From Ornithinimicrobium cavernae (lineage in GTDB: Bacteria; Actinomycetota; Actinomycetes; Actinomycetales; Dermatophilaceae): a DNA stretch of 64,000 nucleotides. The number at the start of each line of letters is the position of its first letter. Positions within the stretch are counted from its first letter, which is position 1. The position numbers and the translations under genes are program-made. The stretch is taken from NCBI RefSeq assembly GCF_003121625.1, contig NZ_QDDJ01000004.1:62001-126000 (forward strand), given 5' to 3'. Of the stretch, positions 7,845 through 17,529 are shown piece by piece. Under the pieces are notes generated by a model. The model saw only the letters and a program-made list of their open reading frames with translations, was not told where the DNA came from and made no database searches.

Positions 7845-8947
7845 GGTTCTCCCTCAGGTCGGGCCGCGGCACCGGTCGGTGCGCTGGCAGGGTGCAGGTG
7901 GTGGTCAAGGAGGGCGACACGCTCGGGCAGGTCCTCGACGCGGAGCGGCTCGCCCAGCGCCGGGTCGAGTGCCTCCACGGCCTCGCGTGCGGCGTCGGTC
8001 ATCAGGACGGTCCCGTCGGGACGGATCTCCTGGACGCCGTCACCTCGCGCCCAGCCGCTGTTCAGGGACACCGCCTCCTCCAGGGTGATGTCCGCGGGGA
8101 GGTCCATCGTCACCGAGGCACCCTGCAGCCGCACGGGGTAGCCGCCCGGGAGCCCCTCGGGCGCCGGCACGGACCACCGCAGCGGCGCGGCGCCCGGGAG
8201 CAGCGCCTCGATCACGGGGGTGGCGGCCGCGACGGTGAGGCGGTCGAAGTCGCTGCCGGGCTGTCGCGCCGCCGGGAGATAGGGCAGGTCATCAGCCCGC
8301 CGGGGTGGGTCGCCGAGGTAGGTCCTGGGCGTCTCCTCCCCCGCCGGCGGCCGGATGCCCTGGGCGGCGGTGAACATCTGGGCGTGGTGACCCACCACCC
8401 GGATGAGGTCTCGGCGCGGGTCCAGCCCGGCTGCCTCGGCGGCGCGCAGCAGCAGCATGCCCACATTGCCCAGGCCGACCGTGGGCGCCAGCCCCTGGGT
8501 GGCCAGCACCGGACCGGTCACGTCCGGGAAGCAGAGGTTGGCCACCGGGGCGGTGATCCCGGCCTCCCGCACGGCCCGCATCAGCGCCAGCGGCAGGGAC
8601 ACCATGTAGGGCAGGCGGACCGCGAGCCCCGCCTGGGTGATCGCCGTGGCCTCCCGGTCCGAGCGGCCCAACAGGTCCCAGGCGCTGCGCAACGAGGCGC
8701 ACATCACGAGGACGTCTGGCCTCTCGGTCGCGAGGACCTCGGCGGTGCGGTCGACAGCACTCACGTCGAGCGGGACGCCCCGCACGCGCGCACCAGGCAC
8801 CTGGGCCAGGCACGCCTGCCGGGCCGCCGCCAGTCGCGCCTCGGAGCGGCCGGCGAGCACCACCTCCGAGACGCCCGCGAGCGCCGCGACCTCAGCGGCC
8901 AGGAGGGCACCGACCCCACCCGGACCGATCAGCAGAACCTTCGACAC
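7838..8947 (-). CDS. Rossmann-fold NAD(P)-dependent oxidoreductase, saccharopine-dehydrogenase-like
   Basis: A 369-residue protein starting with a dinucleotide-binding motif ([19 protein letters not shown]) and an [13 protein letters not shown] segment typical of saccharopine dehydrogenase-like NAD(P) domains. A long C-terminal catalytic region is not recognisable to me. GTG 8947 is chosen because AAGGAG lies just upstream and the Rossmann motif follows immediately; the upstream extension to 9094 reads through the MFS gene. It overlaps the racemase-family gene by 7 nt, so the two are co-translated. It may reduce or oxidise a cyclic imine or amino-acid intermediate of the island's pathway; this is inference from position only. 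Confidence 0.65.
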   Translation of the reverse strand: MSKVLLIGPGGVGALLAAEVAALAGVSEVVLAGRSEARLAAARQACLAQVPGARVRGVPLDVSAVDRTAEVLATERPDVLVMCASLRSAWDLLGRSDREATAITQAGLAVRLPYMVSLPLALMRAVREAGITAPVANLCFPDVTGPVLATQGLAPTVGLGNVGMLLLRAAEAAGLDPRRDLIRVVGHHAQMFTAAQGIRPPAGEETPRTYLGDPPRRADDLPYLPAARQPGSDFDRLTVAAATPVIEALLPGAAPLRWSVPAPEGLPGGYPVRLQGASVTMDLPADITLEEAVSLNSGWARGDGVQEIRPDGTVLMTDAAREAVEALDPALGEPLRVEDLPERVALLDHHLHPASAPTGAAARPEGEPC

Positions 8948-8984
8948 ACTTCCCAGCTCCTTGTCATCATCGTGTTCACGTGCC

Positions 8985-10181
8985 TCAGCCGAGAGCGGCT
9001 GCGGCACCTGGCCTCTCCCCGACCTCAGCGGCTCCGACCGGCTCGCTCCGCCGGAGCAGGCCCCACAGGACCACCATGGCGACCCCCGCCGCAACCAGGA
9101 ACAGGCAGAGGAGCATCCTCAGCACCGGCTCCTGGCTCGCCAGGCCGAAGAGCACCGGCACCAGGGCGGTCCCGCCGTACGCCACCCCCTGCACGAGCCC
9201 GGAGGCCGCCTGGGCCACCGCCACCGTGGGGCTCTTGACCGTGATGAGGGAGAGCACGACCGCCAGGCCCGAGCCGTTCCCGATGCCGAGGATGAGACTG
9301 CCGACGACGAGCGCGGTGGCGGAGTCCAGCAGGATCAGCGCTCCACCCACCGCCACGCCGGCGAGGAACACCGCCTCGAGCCACTCGAGGCGTCGGGACC
9401 GCCGGAGGGCATAGGTCAGGGTCAGGGCGGCCACCAGCTGGCCGACCTGGTTGAGCGAGACCACCACCCCCGCGAGCTCCAGGCTCACCCCCTCGCGCAC
9501 GATCGCATAGGGGAACCAGGTCAGGAAGACGTAGTAGGCCGAGGACTGGACGAACATCAACACGGTCAGCAGGGTCAGGGTCCGTCGTCCCCGCAGGCTG
9601 CGCACGGAGACTCCCGCGCGGCCCGACGGCCGCTGGCTCTGCGCCGGCCGGCGGCCCGCCCCTGCCACCGCCAGCAGGACGAAGACGAGGGGAAAGCCGA
9701 GCGCGAGCCGCCAGTCGTCGACGAGGCGGTCGACGTAGACGGCCAGGGCCGCGGCGAGGATCGCCCCAATGTTCAGGCCGATCGCGACCAGGCTGCCCAC
9801 CACCCGCGGGAGCGACACGAGCCCGGCGATGAAGTTCGGCACCGCGATGTTCAGCGCGCCGATCCCGACGCCCAGCAGCGCCGCCCCCGCCAGGAACGCC
9901 CAGCTGGGCCCGAGGCTCCGCAGCACGATGCCGCCACCGGTCACCACCAGCCCCAGGTGCACCATCGCGTGGGGTGTCCACCGGGTGAAGACGGACGGCA
10001 CCAGCAGGGCTCCGAGCGCGAACCAGAGGAGGGTGGCACCCGCGGCGAAGCCGATGATCCCGGCGCTGATGGTGCTCTCCAGCAGGATGACGGGCACCAG
10101 CGGCGACACGACCACGACGGGGGCGCGCAGCACGACGGAGACGGAGAGGACGCGCGCGAGGTCCGGGCCGTGGATGGTCAC
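8985..10181 (-). CDS. MFS transporter (CynX/NimT-like)
   Basis: A 398-residue, roughly 12-span major facilitator protein. Hydrophobic segments alternate with short Arg-rich loops such as GRRPAQSQRPSGRAG, which fits the central cytoplasmic loop. GTG 10181 overlaps the upstream dehydrogenase stop as GTGA. The longer frame to 10775 is out-of-frame translation of that dehydrogenase and is discarded. It is the second carrier in the island besides the TRAP system. It could import another substrate or export an intermediate; the direction is not readable from the sequence. Confidence 0.8.
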   Translation of the reverse strand: MTIHGPDLARVLSVSVVLRAPVVVVSPLVPVILLESTISAGIIGFAAGATLLWFALGALLVPSVFTRWTPHAMVHLGLVVTGGGIVLRSLGPSWAFLAGAALLGVGIGALNIAVPNFIAGLVSLPRVVGSLVAIGLNIGAILAAALAVYVDRLVDDWRLALGFPLVFVLLAVAGAGRRPAQSQRPSGRAGVSVRSLRGRRTLTLLTVLMFVQSSAYYVFLTWFPYAIVREGVSLELAGVVVSLNQVGQLVAALTLTYALRRSRRLEWLEAVFLAGVAVGGALILLDSATALVVGSLILGIGNGSGLAVVLSLITVKSPTVAVAQAASGLVQGVAYGGTALVPVLFGLASQEPVLRMLLCLFLVAAGVAMVVLWGLLRRSEPVGAAEVGERPGAAAALG

Positions 10182-10954
10182 CACGTCACCTGTCCCCCAC
10201 TGACGTTGACGGTCTCCCCCGTGATGAACGACGCGGCGTCCGAGCACAGGAACAGCGCCACGTCGGCCACCTCCTGCACCGTCCCCTGCCGGCCCAGCGG
10301 GATGTCGTGGACCCGCTCCGTGGCGACCGAGAAGCCCCGCTCGCGGCTGATGGCGTCGGCATGGTCGCGCAGGGCCGTGCCGGTGATGTTGCCAGGAGCG
10401 ATGGTGTTGACCCGGACGTCGGCCGGCGCCACCTCTGCCGCCAGGACCCGGGCGAAGGACTCGATGGCCCCCTTCGAGGCGCTGTATGCCGAGTAGCCGG
10501 GTCTCCCTGACCTCGCCAGCATCGAGGACACCGTCACGATGCTGCCCCTGCCCGCCCGGACCATCGGCCCCGAGGCCTCCCGGCAGGCCAGATAGGTGCC
10601 CAGGAGGTTGACCCGCACCTGGTGCTCCCAGTCGGTGGGCGCGGTCCGGTCGACCGTCTCGATGTCGATGACACCCGCCGAGTGCACCAGGTTGTCGAGC
10701 CGGCCGAACGCGCTCAGCGCCTGCGCGACGGCCGCCCCGACCGCTGCGGCGTCCGTGACGTCCGCTCCGACGCACAGGCAGGAGGCGCCGTCAGCGCGGG
10801 GCCAGGAGGCCGATCGTTCCTCCAGGGCTGCCTGGTCCAGGTCGAGAGCCAGCACGGAGCTGCCGGCCCGGAGGAGGCTGCGGGCGACCTGGGCGCCGAT
10901 GCCGGACGCGGCACCGGTCACCATGCTCACCTGGCCGCCGAAGTCGAAGATCAC
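10178..10954 (-). CDS. Short-chain dehydrogenase/reductase
   Basis: A 258-residue classical SDR with an NAD(P) motif (MVTGAASGIGAQVA), LVHSAGVID at the NNAG position, catalytic Ser in VSSMLARS and the Tyr-x3-Lys pair in YSAYSASKGA. It ends with ETVNVSGGQVTW, typical of 3-oxoacyl-ACP-reductase-like SDRs. GTG 10954 overlaps the preceding flavoprotein stop as GTGA, and its own TGA overlaps the MFS start in the same way. The substrate is unknown; an alcohol/ketone step in the island's pathway is inferred. Confidence 0.85.
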   Translation of the reverse strand: MIFDFGGQVSMVTGAASGIGAQVARSLLRAGSSVLALDLDQAALEERSASWPRADGASCLCVGADVTDAAAVGAAVAQALSAFGRLDNLVHSAGVIDIETVDRTAPTDWEHQVRVNLLGTYLACREASGPMVRAGRGSIVTVSSMLARSGRPGYSAYSASKGAIESFARVLAAEVAPADVRVNTIAPGNITGTALRDHADAISRERGFSVATERVHDIPLGRQGTVQEVADVALFLCSDAASFITGETVNVSGGQVTW

Positions 10955-12372
10955 CACCGGTCGGCCTCCTGGGCCCGGATCCGCTCGGCCGCCAGCCGGC
11001 CGCTGGTGAGGGCCCACCCCAGGTGGTTGCCGTGCCCGGGGAGAGCCAGGCAGGACTGCCCGGCCGCTCCCACGGCATACAGGCCCGGGACCGGCAGACC
11101 CCGGTCGGTCAGCACCCGCAGCGACTCGTCGACGTCGAGGCCGCCGTCGGTGAGGATCTGCACCGCTCTGGCCGGGCCGAGCAGCACGAAGGGACCGGGG
11201 CGGCCGGCGAGGGCGTCGGTGACACGCTCGGCCGGCGCGCCGATGGTGGCCGCGACCTCGTCAGCCGTCGCGCACCGGTGCCAGAGGTCCCTCCGGAACC
11301 GCCGGTAGTCGGACAGCCCGGCGTAGGCGATCCCCGGGGCGGTCGAGATGAAGGCCCCCGAGGTCTCGAACGTCCGGGTCGCGGCACGGTCGAGGACGAT
11401 GGCGTAGTTCTCGCCGGGCACGAGGGCGTGGTCGTCCCCGGCACCCCAGTCGACCCGCCTTCCCCCGCCGCTCAGGAGCACGGCCCCGTGCTCCTGCACG
11501 CTCGGGGACGGCGCCAGATAGGTCGTGGACAGGGCGCTGACGAGCGCCCCGAAGACCCGGCGGGGCGCACGTCCCGCGAGGTGCGCGAGCACGGCGCTGG
11601 TCGCCCGGCTCGGCGGGACCCGGCGCAACAGGGTCCGCCCGGCGGGCGCGACGAACCGCAGCTCGTGCGCCCAGCCGGCCCGGCCCGCTGAGCGGAGCAC
11701 CCCTCCCGCACTCGCGGCCAGGGCGAAGCCGGAGCCGTCGTTGGACGGGTTGATCGGTGGGTAGGCCGTGCCCAGGTGCTGCCGCTTCAGCTCGTCGTTG
11801 CCGCTGAAGTCACCCGTCGCCAGGACGACCGCGCGGCTCGCCCGGCACACGAGCTGCTCACCGTCCCGGGTCCTGCCCTCGACGCCGACGACCCGCCCGC
11901 CGTCACGCAGGAGCCGTCCGGCGCGGAAGCCGGTGTGCACCTGCCCACCCGTGCTGCGGACACGCCCTTCGAGAACGTGCACATAGATCCCCGCGTGCGG
12001 CAGTGCGTTGTAGAGCCGGTGGGCGCTGGAGCCGTCGTCGTGGACCGGCCCCACGAAGCGGATGCCCAGCGACCGCAGCCAGGCCAGGGTGCCGGGGGCG
12101 GAGCGCACGAAGGTATGCAGGAGGGTCTCGTGACCGACCCCGTCGCCGCCGGTGAGGGCGGCGATGTCGCGGGCGTGGAGGTCGGGTGAGTCGGGCGGGC
12201 CGGCGGCTGCCGCGACGGAACCGACGGCGCGCGCCGTGGTGCCGCCGAGCTGGTCCGCCCGCTCCAGTACCACCGCGGACAGCCCCAGCTCACCGGCCCG
12301 TGCCGCGGTCGCGAGACCGGCACCACCGCCGCCCAGGACCACGACGTCGCAGGTGAGCTGCGGCATACTCAC
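10951..12372 (-). CDS. FAD-dependent oxidoreductase (fumarate reductase/ketosteroid-dehydrogenase-like flavoprotein)
   Basis: A 473-residue flavoprotein with an N-terminal FAD motif (CDVVVLGGGGAGLATAARA), then ERADQLGGTTARA, typical of the FAD_binding_2 family. A C-terminal GLYAVGAAGQS segment closes the flavin site. Such enzymes insert or reduce a carbon-carbon double bond next to a carbonyl. It starts with GTG 12372 overlapping the LysR stop as GTGA, and is translationally coupled to the SDR below. Together with the SDR it suggests desaturation/ketone chemistry on a ring or acyl substrate; the exact substrate cannot be assigned. Confidence 0.75.
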   Translation of the reverse strand: MSMPQLTCDVVVLGGGGAGLATAARAGELGLSAVVLERADQLGGTTARAVGSVAAAAGPPDSPDLHARDIAALTGGDGVGHETLLHTFVRSAPGTLAWLRSLGIRFVGPVHDDGSSAHRLYNALPHAGIYVHVLEGRVRSTGGQVHTGFRAGRLLRDGGRVVGVEGRTRDGEQLVCRASRAVVLATGDFSGNDELKRQHLGTAYPPINPSNDGSGFALAASAGGVLRSAGRAGWAHELRFVAPAGRTLLRRVPPSRATSAVLAHLAGRAPRRVFGALVSALSTTYLAPSPSVQEHGAVLLSGGGRRVDWGAGDDHALVPGENYAIVLDRAATRTFETSGAFISTAPGIAYAGLSDYRRFRRDLWHRCATADEVAATIGAPAERVTDALAGRPGPFVLLGPARAVQILTDGGLDVDESLRVLTDRGLPVPGLYAVGAAGQSCLALPGHGNHLGWALTSGRLAAERIRAQEADRW

Positions 12373-13262
12373 TCCTCGTCCGTCGGCACGATCAGTCCGG
12401 CGTCGCGCACGGCGTCACGCAGGAACGCGAGCACCCGCTGGGTGATCTCCCAGCGCAGCTGGGCCGCCGGGAGGACGGACCAGTAGCGGCCGTGGTAGTT
12501 GATCTCCTCGGGGAGCACCCGGACGAGGGACTCACAGGTGGCGGCGGTGTAGGTCGGCATCACGGCCAGCCCCACCCCCGCCAGGGCCGCCTGCTCGTGC
12601 ACGTTGAGGTTGTTGGACTGCAGACGGATGAGCTTGGGCAGCTTCTGGCGCAGCGCGTCGAACTCGGGGATCCCGGCGATCGGGTCCTCCGGGTACCAGC
12701 TGAGCACGTGGCCCTCGAGGTCGGCCAGCTCGCGGATGGGGCGGTGCCGCACGAGGTAGTCCTCCGAGGCGTAGAGCCCGATCTCGTAGCTGGCCAGGAG
12801 CCGGGACCGCACCGACGAGGCACTGGGCCGCGACCGCACGACCGCGACGTCGTAGGACACGCCCTCCCGGCTGGCGAGCGAGGGGGCCGAGACGATGTGC
12901 AGGATGATGCGCCCGTCGGCGAGCAGGTCACCGCACCGGGGTGCCAGGATGTTGGCGGCGAACCCGTCGGAGGCGAGCACCGTCCACTCCTCCGGGCCGA
13001 TCCGGGAGGAGTCGCCCTCGGCGAAGACGTCCACGCCGAGGGCGACCATCCGGGCGGCCGGGAGCAGACCCTCACCGTTGGCGGTGAGGGTCCACCCCGT
13101 GCGCGTCCGGGTGAACAACCGGATGCCCAGCGCGTGCTCGAGGCGCTGGATGCGTCGGCTCACGGTGGTGTGGTCGACGCCCAGCTCCTGCCCCGCACGG
13201 ACCAGGGTGCCGGCATGGGCCAGTACATGGAAGTACTTCACGTCCTCCGCGTCGACCCTCAT
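12369..13262 (-). CDS. LysR-family transcriptional regulator
   Basis: A 297-residue LysR regulator with an N-terminal winged helix (DVKYFHVLAHAGTLVRAG, then HTTVSRRIQRLEHALGIRLF) and a C-terminal LysR substrate-binding domain. ATG 13262 is preferred over 13295 because a perfect AGGAGG lies 6 nt upstream. It sits in the middle of the leftward operon between an ALDH gene and a flavoprotein gene, not divergent as is usual for LysR genes. It may sense an intermediate and act at the operon promoter or an internal one. Confidence 0.9.
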   Translation of the reverse strand: MRVDAEDVKYFHVLAHAGTLVRAGQELGVDHTTVSRRIQRLEHALGIRLFTRTRTGWTLTANGEGLLPAARMVALGVDVFAEGDSSRIGPEEWTVLASDGFAANILAPRCGDLLADGRIILHIVSAPSLASREGVSYDVAVVRSRPSASSVRSRLLASYEIGLYASEDYLVRHRPIRELADLEGHVLSWYPEDPIAGIPEFDALRQKLPKLIRLQSNNLNVHEQAALAGVGLAVMPTYTAATCESLVRVLPEEINYHGRYWSVLPAAQLRWEITQRVLAFLRDAVRDAGLIVPTDEE

Positions 13263-13296
13263 GCCTGCTCCTCCTGGTCCGTGGGGACCGGTCACC

Positions 13297-14784
13297 TCAC
13301 GACTGGGCGATCCAGACCGTCATCGCCTCCTGGTAGGCATCCAGCGCCTCCGGCCCGTTGTCCCGGCCCCAGAACCCGGACTGCCGCAACCCGCCGAACG
13401 GCGTGGCGACCGTGCCCTCGCTGTAGCCGTTGATCGCCAGTGTCCCGACCCGGATCTGGTCGGCCCACCACTTGGCCGTTCCCAGATCCTCACACCAGAC
13501 GGTCGAGGCCAGACCATAGGGCTCGTCATTGATCGCGCTGACGGCCTCCTCCCGGGACGACACCCGCACCAGCTGGGTGACCGGGCCGAAGATCTCGCCC
13601 CGCCCGAGCTCGCTGTCCGTGGGGACGTCCGCCAGGATCGTCGGCGGGCACCAGTTGCCCTCCTGCGGCACCTCGGGTGTCGCGAAGACGACCGACGCGC
13701 CCTTGGCGACGGCCTCGTCGACCCAGCGCGTGATGCGGTCACGCGCCTCGGCGTTGATGACCGGCCCCATGACCGTGCCCTCGGCCAGCGGGTCGCCGAC
13801 GGTGATGCTGCGCGCAGCAGCGACGAGGGCGTCCCGGAACTGACCGAACCGCTCGTCGTCGTCGCCGACGAAGATGACCCGGGACGAGGCGGTGCAGTTC
13901 TGCCCGCTCGTGCCGAACGCGGCGCCGACCACATCGGCGGCGATGCCCTCGAAGTCGGAGGCGTGCTCCTCGTCGATGAGGTAGCCGGCGCGGCCACCCA
14001 GCTCCAGGGACACCTTCTTGAGGTTGGAGCGGGCGGAGTACTCCAGGAACGCCCTGCCGACCTCACCGGAGCCGGTGAACGTCAGGACGTCGATGTCGGG
14101 GTGCAGCCCCATCGCCTGGCCGACGCTCGGTCCACCACCGGTCAGGACGTTGAGGACGCCGTCCGGCACTCCCGCCTCGGTCGCCAGGCCCGCGAAGTAG
14201 AGGGCGCTCAGCGTGGAGTCCTCGGACGGCTTCAGCACGATGGCGTTGCCCGCCGCCAGCGCCGGCGCGACCTTCCACCCGAGCATGGCGATCGGGTAGT
14301 TCCACGGCAGCACCGCCCCGACCACGCCGACCGGGATCTTGCGGACCCATCCCCAACCGCTGGCGTCCTGCAGGAATCGGCCCTCGTCCTGCGTGATGAG
14401 GTCGGCGTAGAACCGCAGGTTGGCCGAGACGTCCGGGACGTCCTCCGCCACGCTGTCGGAGAACACCTTGCCGGCCTCGACGGCGTCGAGGTAGGCGATC
14501 TCCTCCGCGTGCGCCTCGACGAGGTCCGCGAGCCTCCGGAGGGTCGCGGCGCGCTGCGGCCGGTCCTGCGCCCAGGTCCCGGAGGAGAAGGCGGCGCGCG
14601 CGGAGGCCACCGCGGCGTCGACCTGCTCCGCCGAGGCCTCGGACAGTGATCCGAGGACCTCTCCGGTGGCCGGGGCGATCAGCTCGAGGGCGGGACCCTC
14701 ACCGGTGCGGCGCTCACCGTCGGTGTAGACGCCGCGGTCGTCCTCCAGCAGCTCCTTCAGTGCCAGGGCACCCTTCTCAGACAT
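13297..14784 (-). CDS. NAD(P)-dependent aldehyde dehydrogenase, candidate alpha-ketoglutarate semialdehyde dehydrogenase
   Basis: A 495-residue ALDH with all catalytic features: Asn162 in PWNYP, Glu261 in LELGG and nucleophile Cys297 in GQNCTASS, plus the FTGSGEVGR nucleotide loop. ATG 14784 follows GAGGAAG and overlaps the DapA-family gene by 8 nt. In the known trans-4-hydroxyproline route the last step oxidises alpha-ketoglutarate semialdehyde to 2-oxoglutarate, and the gene for it commonly neighbours a DapA-family deaminase as here. The ALDH assignment is firm; the substrate follows from context only. Confidence 0.85.
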   Translation of the reverse strand: MSEKGALALKELLEDDRGVYTDGERRTGEGPALELIAPATGEVLGSLSEASAEQVDAAVASARAAFSSGTWAQDRPQRAATLRRLADLVEAHAEEIAYLDAVEAGKVFSDSVAEDVPDVSANLRFYADLITQDEGRFLQDASGWGWVRKIPVGVVGAVLPWNYPIAMLGWKVAPALAAGNAIVLKPSEDSTLSALYFAGLATEAGVPDGVLNVLTGGGPSVGQAMGLHPDIDVLTFTGSGEVGRAFLEYSARSNLKKVSLELGGRAGYLIDEEHASDFEGIAADVVGAAFGTSGQNCTASSRVIFVGDDDERFGQFRDALVAAARSITVGDPLAEGTVMGPVINAEARDRITRWVDEAVAKGASVVFATPEVPQEGNWCPPTILADVPTDSELGRGEIFGPVTQLVRVSSREEAVSAINDEPYGLASTVWCEDLGTAKWWADQIRVGTLAINGYSEGTVATPFGGLRQSGFWGRDNGPEALDAYQEAMTVWIAQS

Positions 14785-15679
14785 GGGCAGGCTTCCTCTC
14801 CAGCTCCTCGAGTGTGGCAAGCAGCGCCTCGACCGCCTCCGGCGGCGCGGTGGGCAGGGGGGACCGCACCGGTCCCTGCTCCGCACCCCGTCGGCTCAGC
14901 GCCTGCTTGATGAGCGAGATGAACGCGGGGCTGTCCTCGATCTGCCCCAGGGGCGAGGCGAGGCCGTCCCACAGGTCGACGGCATCGACCCAGTTCCCGT
15001 CCCGGGACAGCTCCCACAGTCGCTGGCACGGGCGGGGCAGCAGCCAGGCGGACGCCGCCACCCAGCCGCTCGCGCCCTGGGTGAAGCCCTCCAGGGCGAT
15101 CCCGTCGGCGCCGACAAACACCTCGACCTCGTCACCGAGCTCGGCCCGCAGCTCGCGGACCCGGGAGGCCGCGCCCGAGGTCTCCTTGACGCTCCAGAAC
15201 GTCTCGGTGTCCAGGAGGGTCGCGAGGTGCTCCGGACGCAGGTCGGTGCCGGTGGAGTGCGGGTTGTTGTAGACCATGACGGGCAGGTCGGACACCGACA
15301 TGATCGAGTGCAGGGCGGCGACCGCGGAGTCGGGCTCGAGCCCTCCGTAGAACGGCGGGGTGACCATCACCGCGTCCGCGCCCCACTGGCCCGCCTGCCT
15401 GATCAGCTCGGACACCTTCGGCGGGGCGTAGCCCATGCAGCCCACGACGACGTGGGCCCGGCCGTCGGCGGCCTCGACCACGGCCCGGACCTGGGCCTCC
15501 CGCTCCTGGGTGCTGAGCGCCAGGGCCTCCCCGGTGGCACCGAGACAGAGCACCCCGCCGACCCCGGCCTCGATGACGTTGTTGACACCGGCAACCAGGC
15601 CGTCGATGTTCTGTGACCCGTCCTCGTGGAACGGTGTGGTGGGCACGGCGAACACGCCGCGCATCGTCTGTTGGCTCAC
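14777..15679 (-). CDS. DapA-family lyase, candidate 1-pyrroline-4-hydroxy-2-carboxylate deaminase
   Basis: A 300-residue member of the dihydrodipicolinate synthase/N-acetylneuraminate lyase family. It has the GATGEALALS loop (family GTTGE), Tyr137 in VMVYNNP and the Schiff-base Lys165 in WSVKETSG. In hydroxyproline catabolism a DapA-family enzyme dehydrates and deaminates 1-pyrroline-4-hydroxy-2-carboxylate to alpha-ketoglutarate semialdehyde. Overlap with the ALDH gene supports exactly that pairing. It lies 31 nt after the TRAP large permease gene. Other DapA-family activities remain possible. Confidence 0.82.
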   Translation of the reverse strand: MSQQTMRGVFAVPTTPFHEDGSQNIDGLVAGVNNVIEAGVGGVLCLGATGEALALSTQEREAQVRAVVEAADGRAHVVVGCMGYAPPKVSELIRQAGQWGADAVMVTPPFYGGLEPDSAVAALHSIMSVSDLPVMVYNNPHSTGTDLRPEHLATLLDTETFWSVKETSGAASRVRELRAELGDEVEVFVGADGIALEGFTQGASGWVAASAWLLPRPCQRLWELSRDGNWVDAVDLWDGLASPLGQIEDSPAFISLIKQALSRRGAEQGPVRSPLPTAPPEAVEALLATLEELERKPAHV

Positions 15680-15710
15680 TGCGGAACCATCCTTTCTGGG
15701 TATTCGGACA

Positions 15711-17024
15711 TCACTGTGTGAGATTGGGCAACCACGTCAGCAACCAGGGGAAGAAGATCGCCAGGAGGACGAAGAGCAGCTGCAGCCCGATGAAGGGCAG
15801 GGTCGCTCGGTAGATGTGTTCGATGCGCACCGCCTTCGGCGCGACGCTCTTCAGATAGAAGATGGCGAAGCCGAACGGCGGGGTCAGGAAGGCCGTCTGC
15901 AGCACGACCATGAACAGCAGCGCCCACCAGAGCCCGTCGAACCCCTGGGCGAGCACCACCGGCGTCACGATGGGAGCCGCCAGCATGATGAGCGCCATCG
16001 TCTCCAGGAACATCCCCAGGAAGAAGATGAACACGATCGCAAAGGCCAGGACTCCCCAGCGTCCGCCCGGGGCCGCCTCGGCGGCCTTCGTCACCAGGGT
16101 CACGCCGCCGACACCGGCGAAGACACCGCTGAACCCGGCCGCTCCCGCGAGGATCCACACGATCATGCTGGAGGTCTTGACCGACGACCACACGGAGTCC
16201 TTGGCGACAGTCCACGTCATCCGGCGAGCCACGAGCGCCAGCAGGACCGTGCCGACGACGCCGATCCCGGCACCCTCGGTCGGCGTCGCCGCGCCGGAGA
16301 GGATCGACCCCAGCACGACGGCGATGAGGATCGCGGGCAGGATCAGGCCTCGCAGGACCCGGGTGAAGTTCACGGTCGGCTTCGCCTCGTCGCCCGTCGG
16401 TTTCGGCAGGGCGTTCGGCCGGAGGAGCCCGACGACGACGATGTAGATGATGTACATCAGCGCGAGGGCGACACCCGCCGCGAGTCCGCCGGCGAAGAGC
16501 GCGGCCACCGACACGCCCATCATGGCGCCGTAGACGACCATGTTGAGGCTGGGCGGGATCAGCTGGCCCAGGGTGCCGCCGGCCATCACGACCCCGAGGG
16601 ACAGTGGCCGGTCGTAGCGGTACTTCAGCATCTGCGGCAGGGCGATGAGCGCCAGCCCGATGACACCGGCGGCCACCACTCCCGAGATCGCCCCGAGGAC
16701 GGCACCGACGGCGATGCCGGCCATGGCCAGCCCTCCGCGCAGCCGCCAGCTCACCGAGTACAGCGAGTCGAACAGCTCCTCGACGATCTTGGACTTCTCC
16801 AGGAGGACCGACATGAGGATGAAGAGCGGGATGGCCACGAGCGTGAAGTTGTTCATCGCGCCGAACATGCTCGACACGACGATGGATGTGCCTCCCGTCC
16901 CCCACGCGAGCAGCGCGAAGCTGATCGCGACAAAGAAGAGCGAGAAGGCCACCGGGATCCCGAGCCCGAGGAGCAGGAAGAGCACGATGAACATGCCCAG
17001 CGGGATGATCTCCGCCATGCTCAT
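15711..17024 (-). CDS. dctM: TRAP transporter large permease (DctM family)
   Basis: A 437-residue, about 12-span membrane protein of the TRAP-T large-subunit family, which carries the substrate across the membrane driven by ion symport. Segments such as IPLFILMSVLLEKSKIVEEL and GGTLGQLIPPSLNM are typical. ATG 17024 overlaps the DctQ stop as ATGA with GAGGAGAT upstream. It works with the binding protein and small subunit encoded just before it. TRAP carriers import organic and amino acids, including hydroxyproline-type compounds in some bacteria. Confidence 0.92.
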   Translation of the reverse strand: MSMAEIIPLGMFIVLFLLLGLGIPVAFSLFFVAISFALLAWGTGGTSIVVSSMFGAMNNFTLVAIPLFILMSVLLEKSKIVEELFDSLYSVSWRLRGGLAMAGIAVGAVLGAISGVVAAGVIGLALIALPQMLKYRYDRPLSLGVVMAGGTLGQLIPPSLNMVVYGAMMGVSVAALFAGGLAAGVALALMYIIYIVVVGLLRPNALPKPTGDEAKPTVNFTRVLRGLILPAILIAVVLGSILSGAATPTEGAGIGVVGTVLLALVARRMTWTVAKDSVWSSVKTSSMIVWILAGAAGFSGVFAGVGGVTLVTKAAEAAPGGRWGVLAFAIVFIFFLGMFLETMALIMLAAPIVTPVVLAQGFDGLWWALLFMVVLQTAFLTPPFGFAIFYLKSVAPKAVRIEHIYRATLPFIGLQLLFVLLAIFFPWLLTWLPNLTQ

Positions 17025-17527
17025 AGCTCGATCTCCTCGTCATCGAAGTCCGGCACGCCGTCGATCCGCCGTGCGGCAAACAGCTGCCGCAGCGCCTCGA
17101 GCAGGATGATCGCGGCACCGATCGGGATCATCCACCGGAACCACCAGATCTCCGGGTTGAAGGTCGTCTGGAAGATGCTGCGCTCCCGGACCCTGGTCGA
17201 CTCCAGGGCCACGAGGCTCCCGTCGTAGACGACGAAGACGCAGACGATGATGATGACGACCATCGAGATGATGTGCAGCACCCACCGCAGGCGCGGTCCG
17301 GCCCGCCGCGGCAGGATGTCCACCGCGACGTGCCCCTGGTCACGCAGGACCTGCCCTCCGGCGAGGAGCGCGAGGATGCCGAAGATGAAGATGGACACCT
17401 CGAACGGCCAGCTCGGGGCCCGGCTGAACAGGGCGCGCGCCAGGACGTTGTAGAGCACCACCACGGCCAGGACCGGCATCAGGATGGCACCGATCCAGGT
17501 GGCACCGCGCTCGATGCGCTGCAGCAC
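17021..17527 (-). CDS. dctQ: TRAP transporter small permease (DctQ family)
   Basis: A 168-residue four-span protein of the TRAP small-subunit type. LARALFSRAPSWPFEVSIFI, GHVAVDILPRR and a final WMIPIGAAIILLEALRQL helix are characteristic. It starts with GTG 17527 only 2 nt beyond the DctP stop and overlaps dctM by 4 nt, so all three subunits are translated together. Confidence 0.9.
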   Translation of the reverse strand: MLQRIERGATWIGAILMPVLAVVVLYNVLARALFSRAPSWPFEVSIFIFGILALLAGGQVLRDQGHVAVDILPRRAGPRLRWVLHIISMVVIIIVCVFVVYDGSLVALESTRVRERSIFQTTFNPEIWWFRWMIPIGAAIILLEALRQLFAARRIDGVPDFDDEEIEL

Positions 17528-17529
17528 GG

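Noticed and set aside
8637-10496. 619-codon + strand frame opposite the MFS and SDR genes
   Set aside because: Composition is a Gln/His/Arg-rich shadow; minus-strand genes are chained by GTGA overlaps.
10182-10775. N-terminal extension of the MFS gene to 10775
   Set aside because: It is out-of-frame reading of the SDR gene; GTG 10181 with the GTGA overlap is the natural start.
15435-17228. 597-codon + strand frame opposite the TRAP permease genes
   Set aside because: Asp/Glu/His/Gln-rich antisense of membrane helices, a common artefact.
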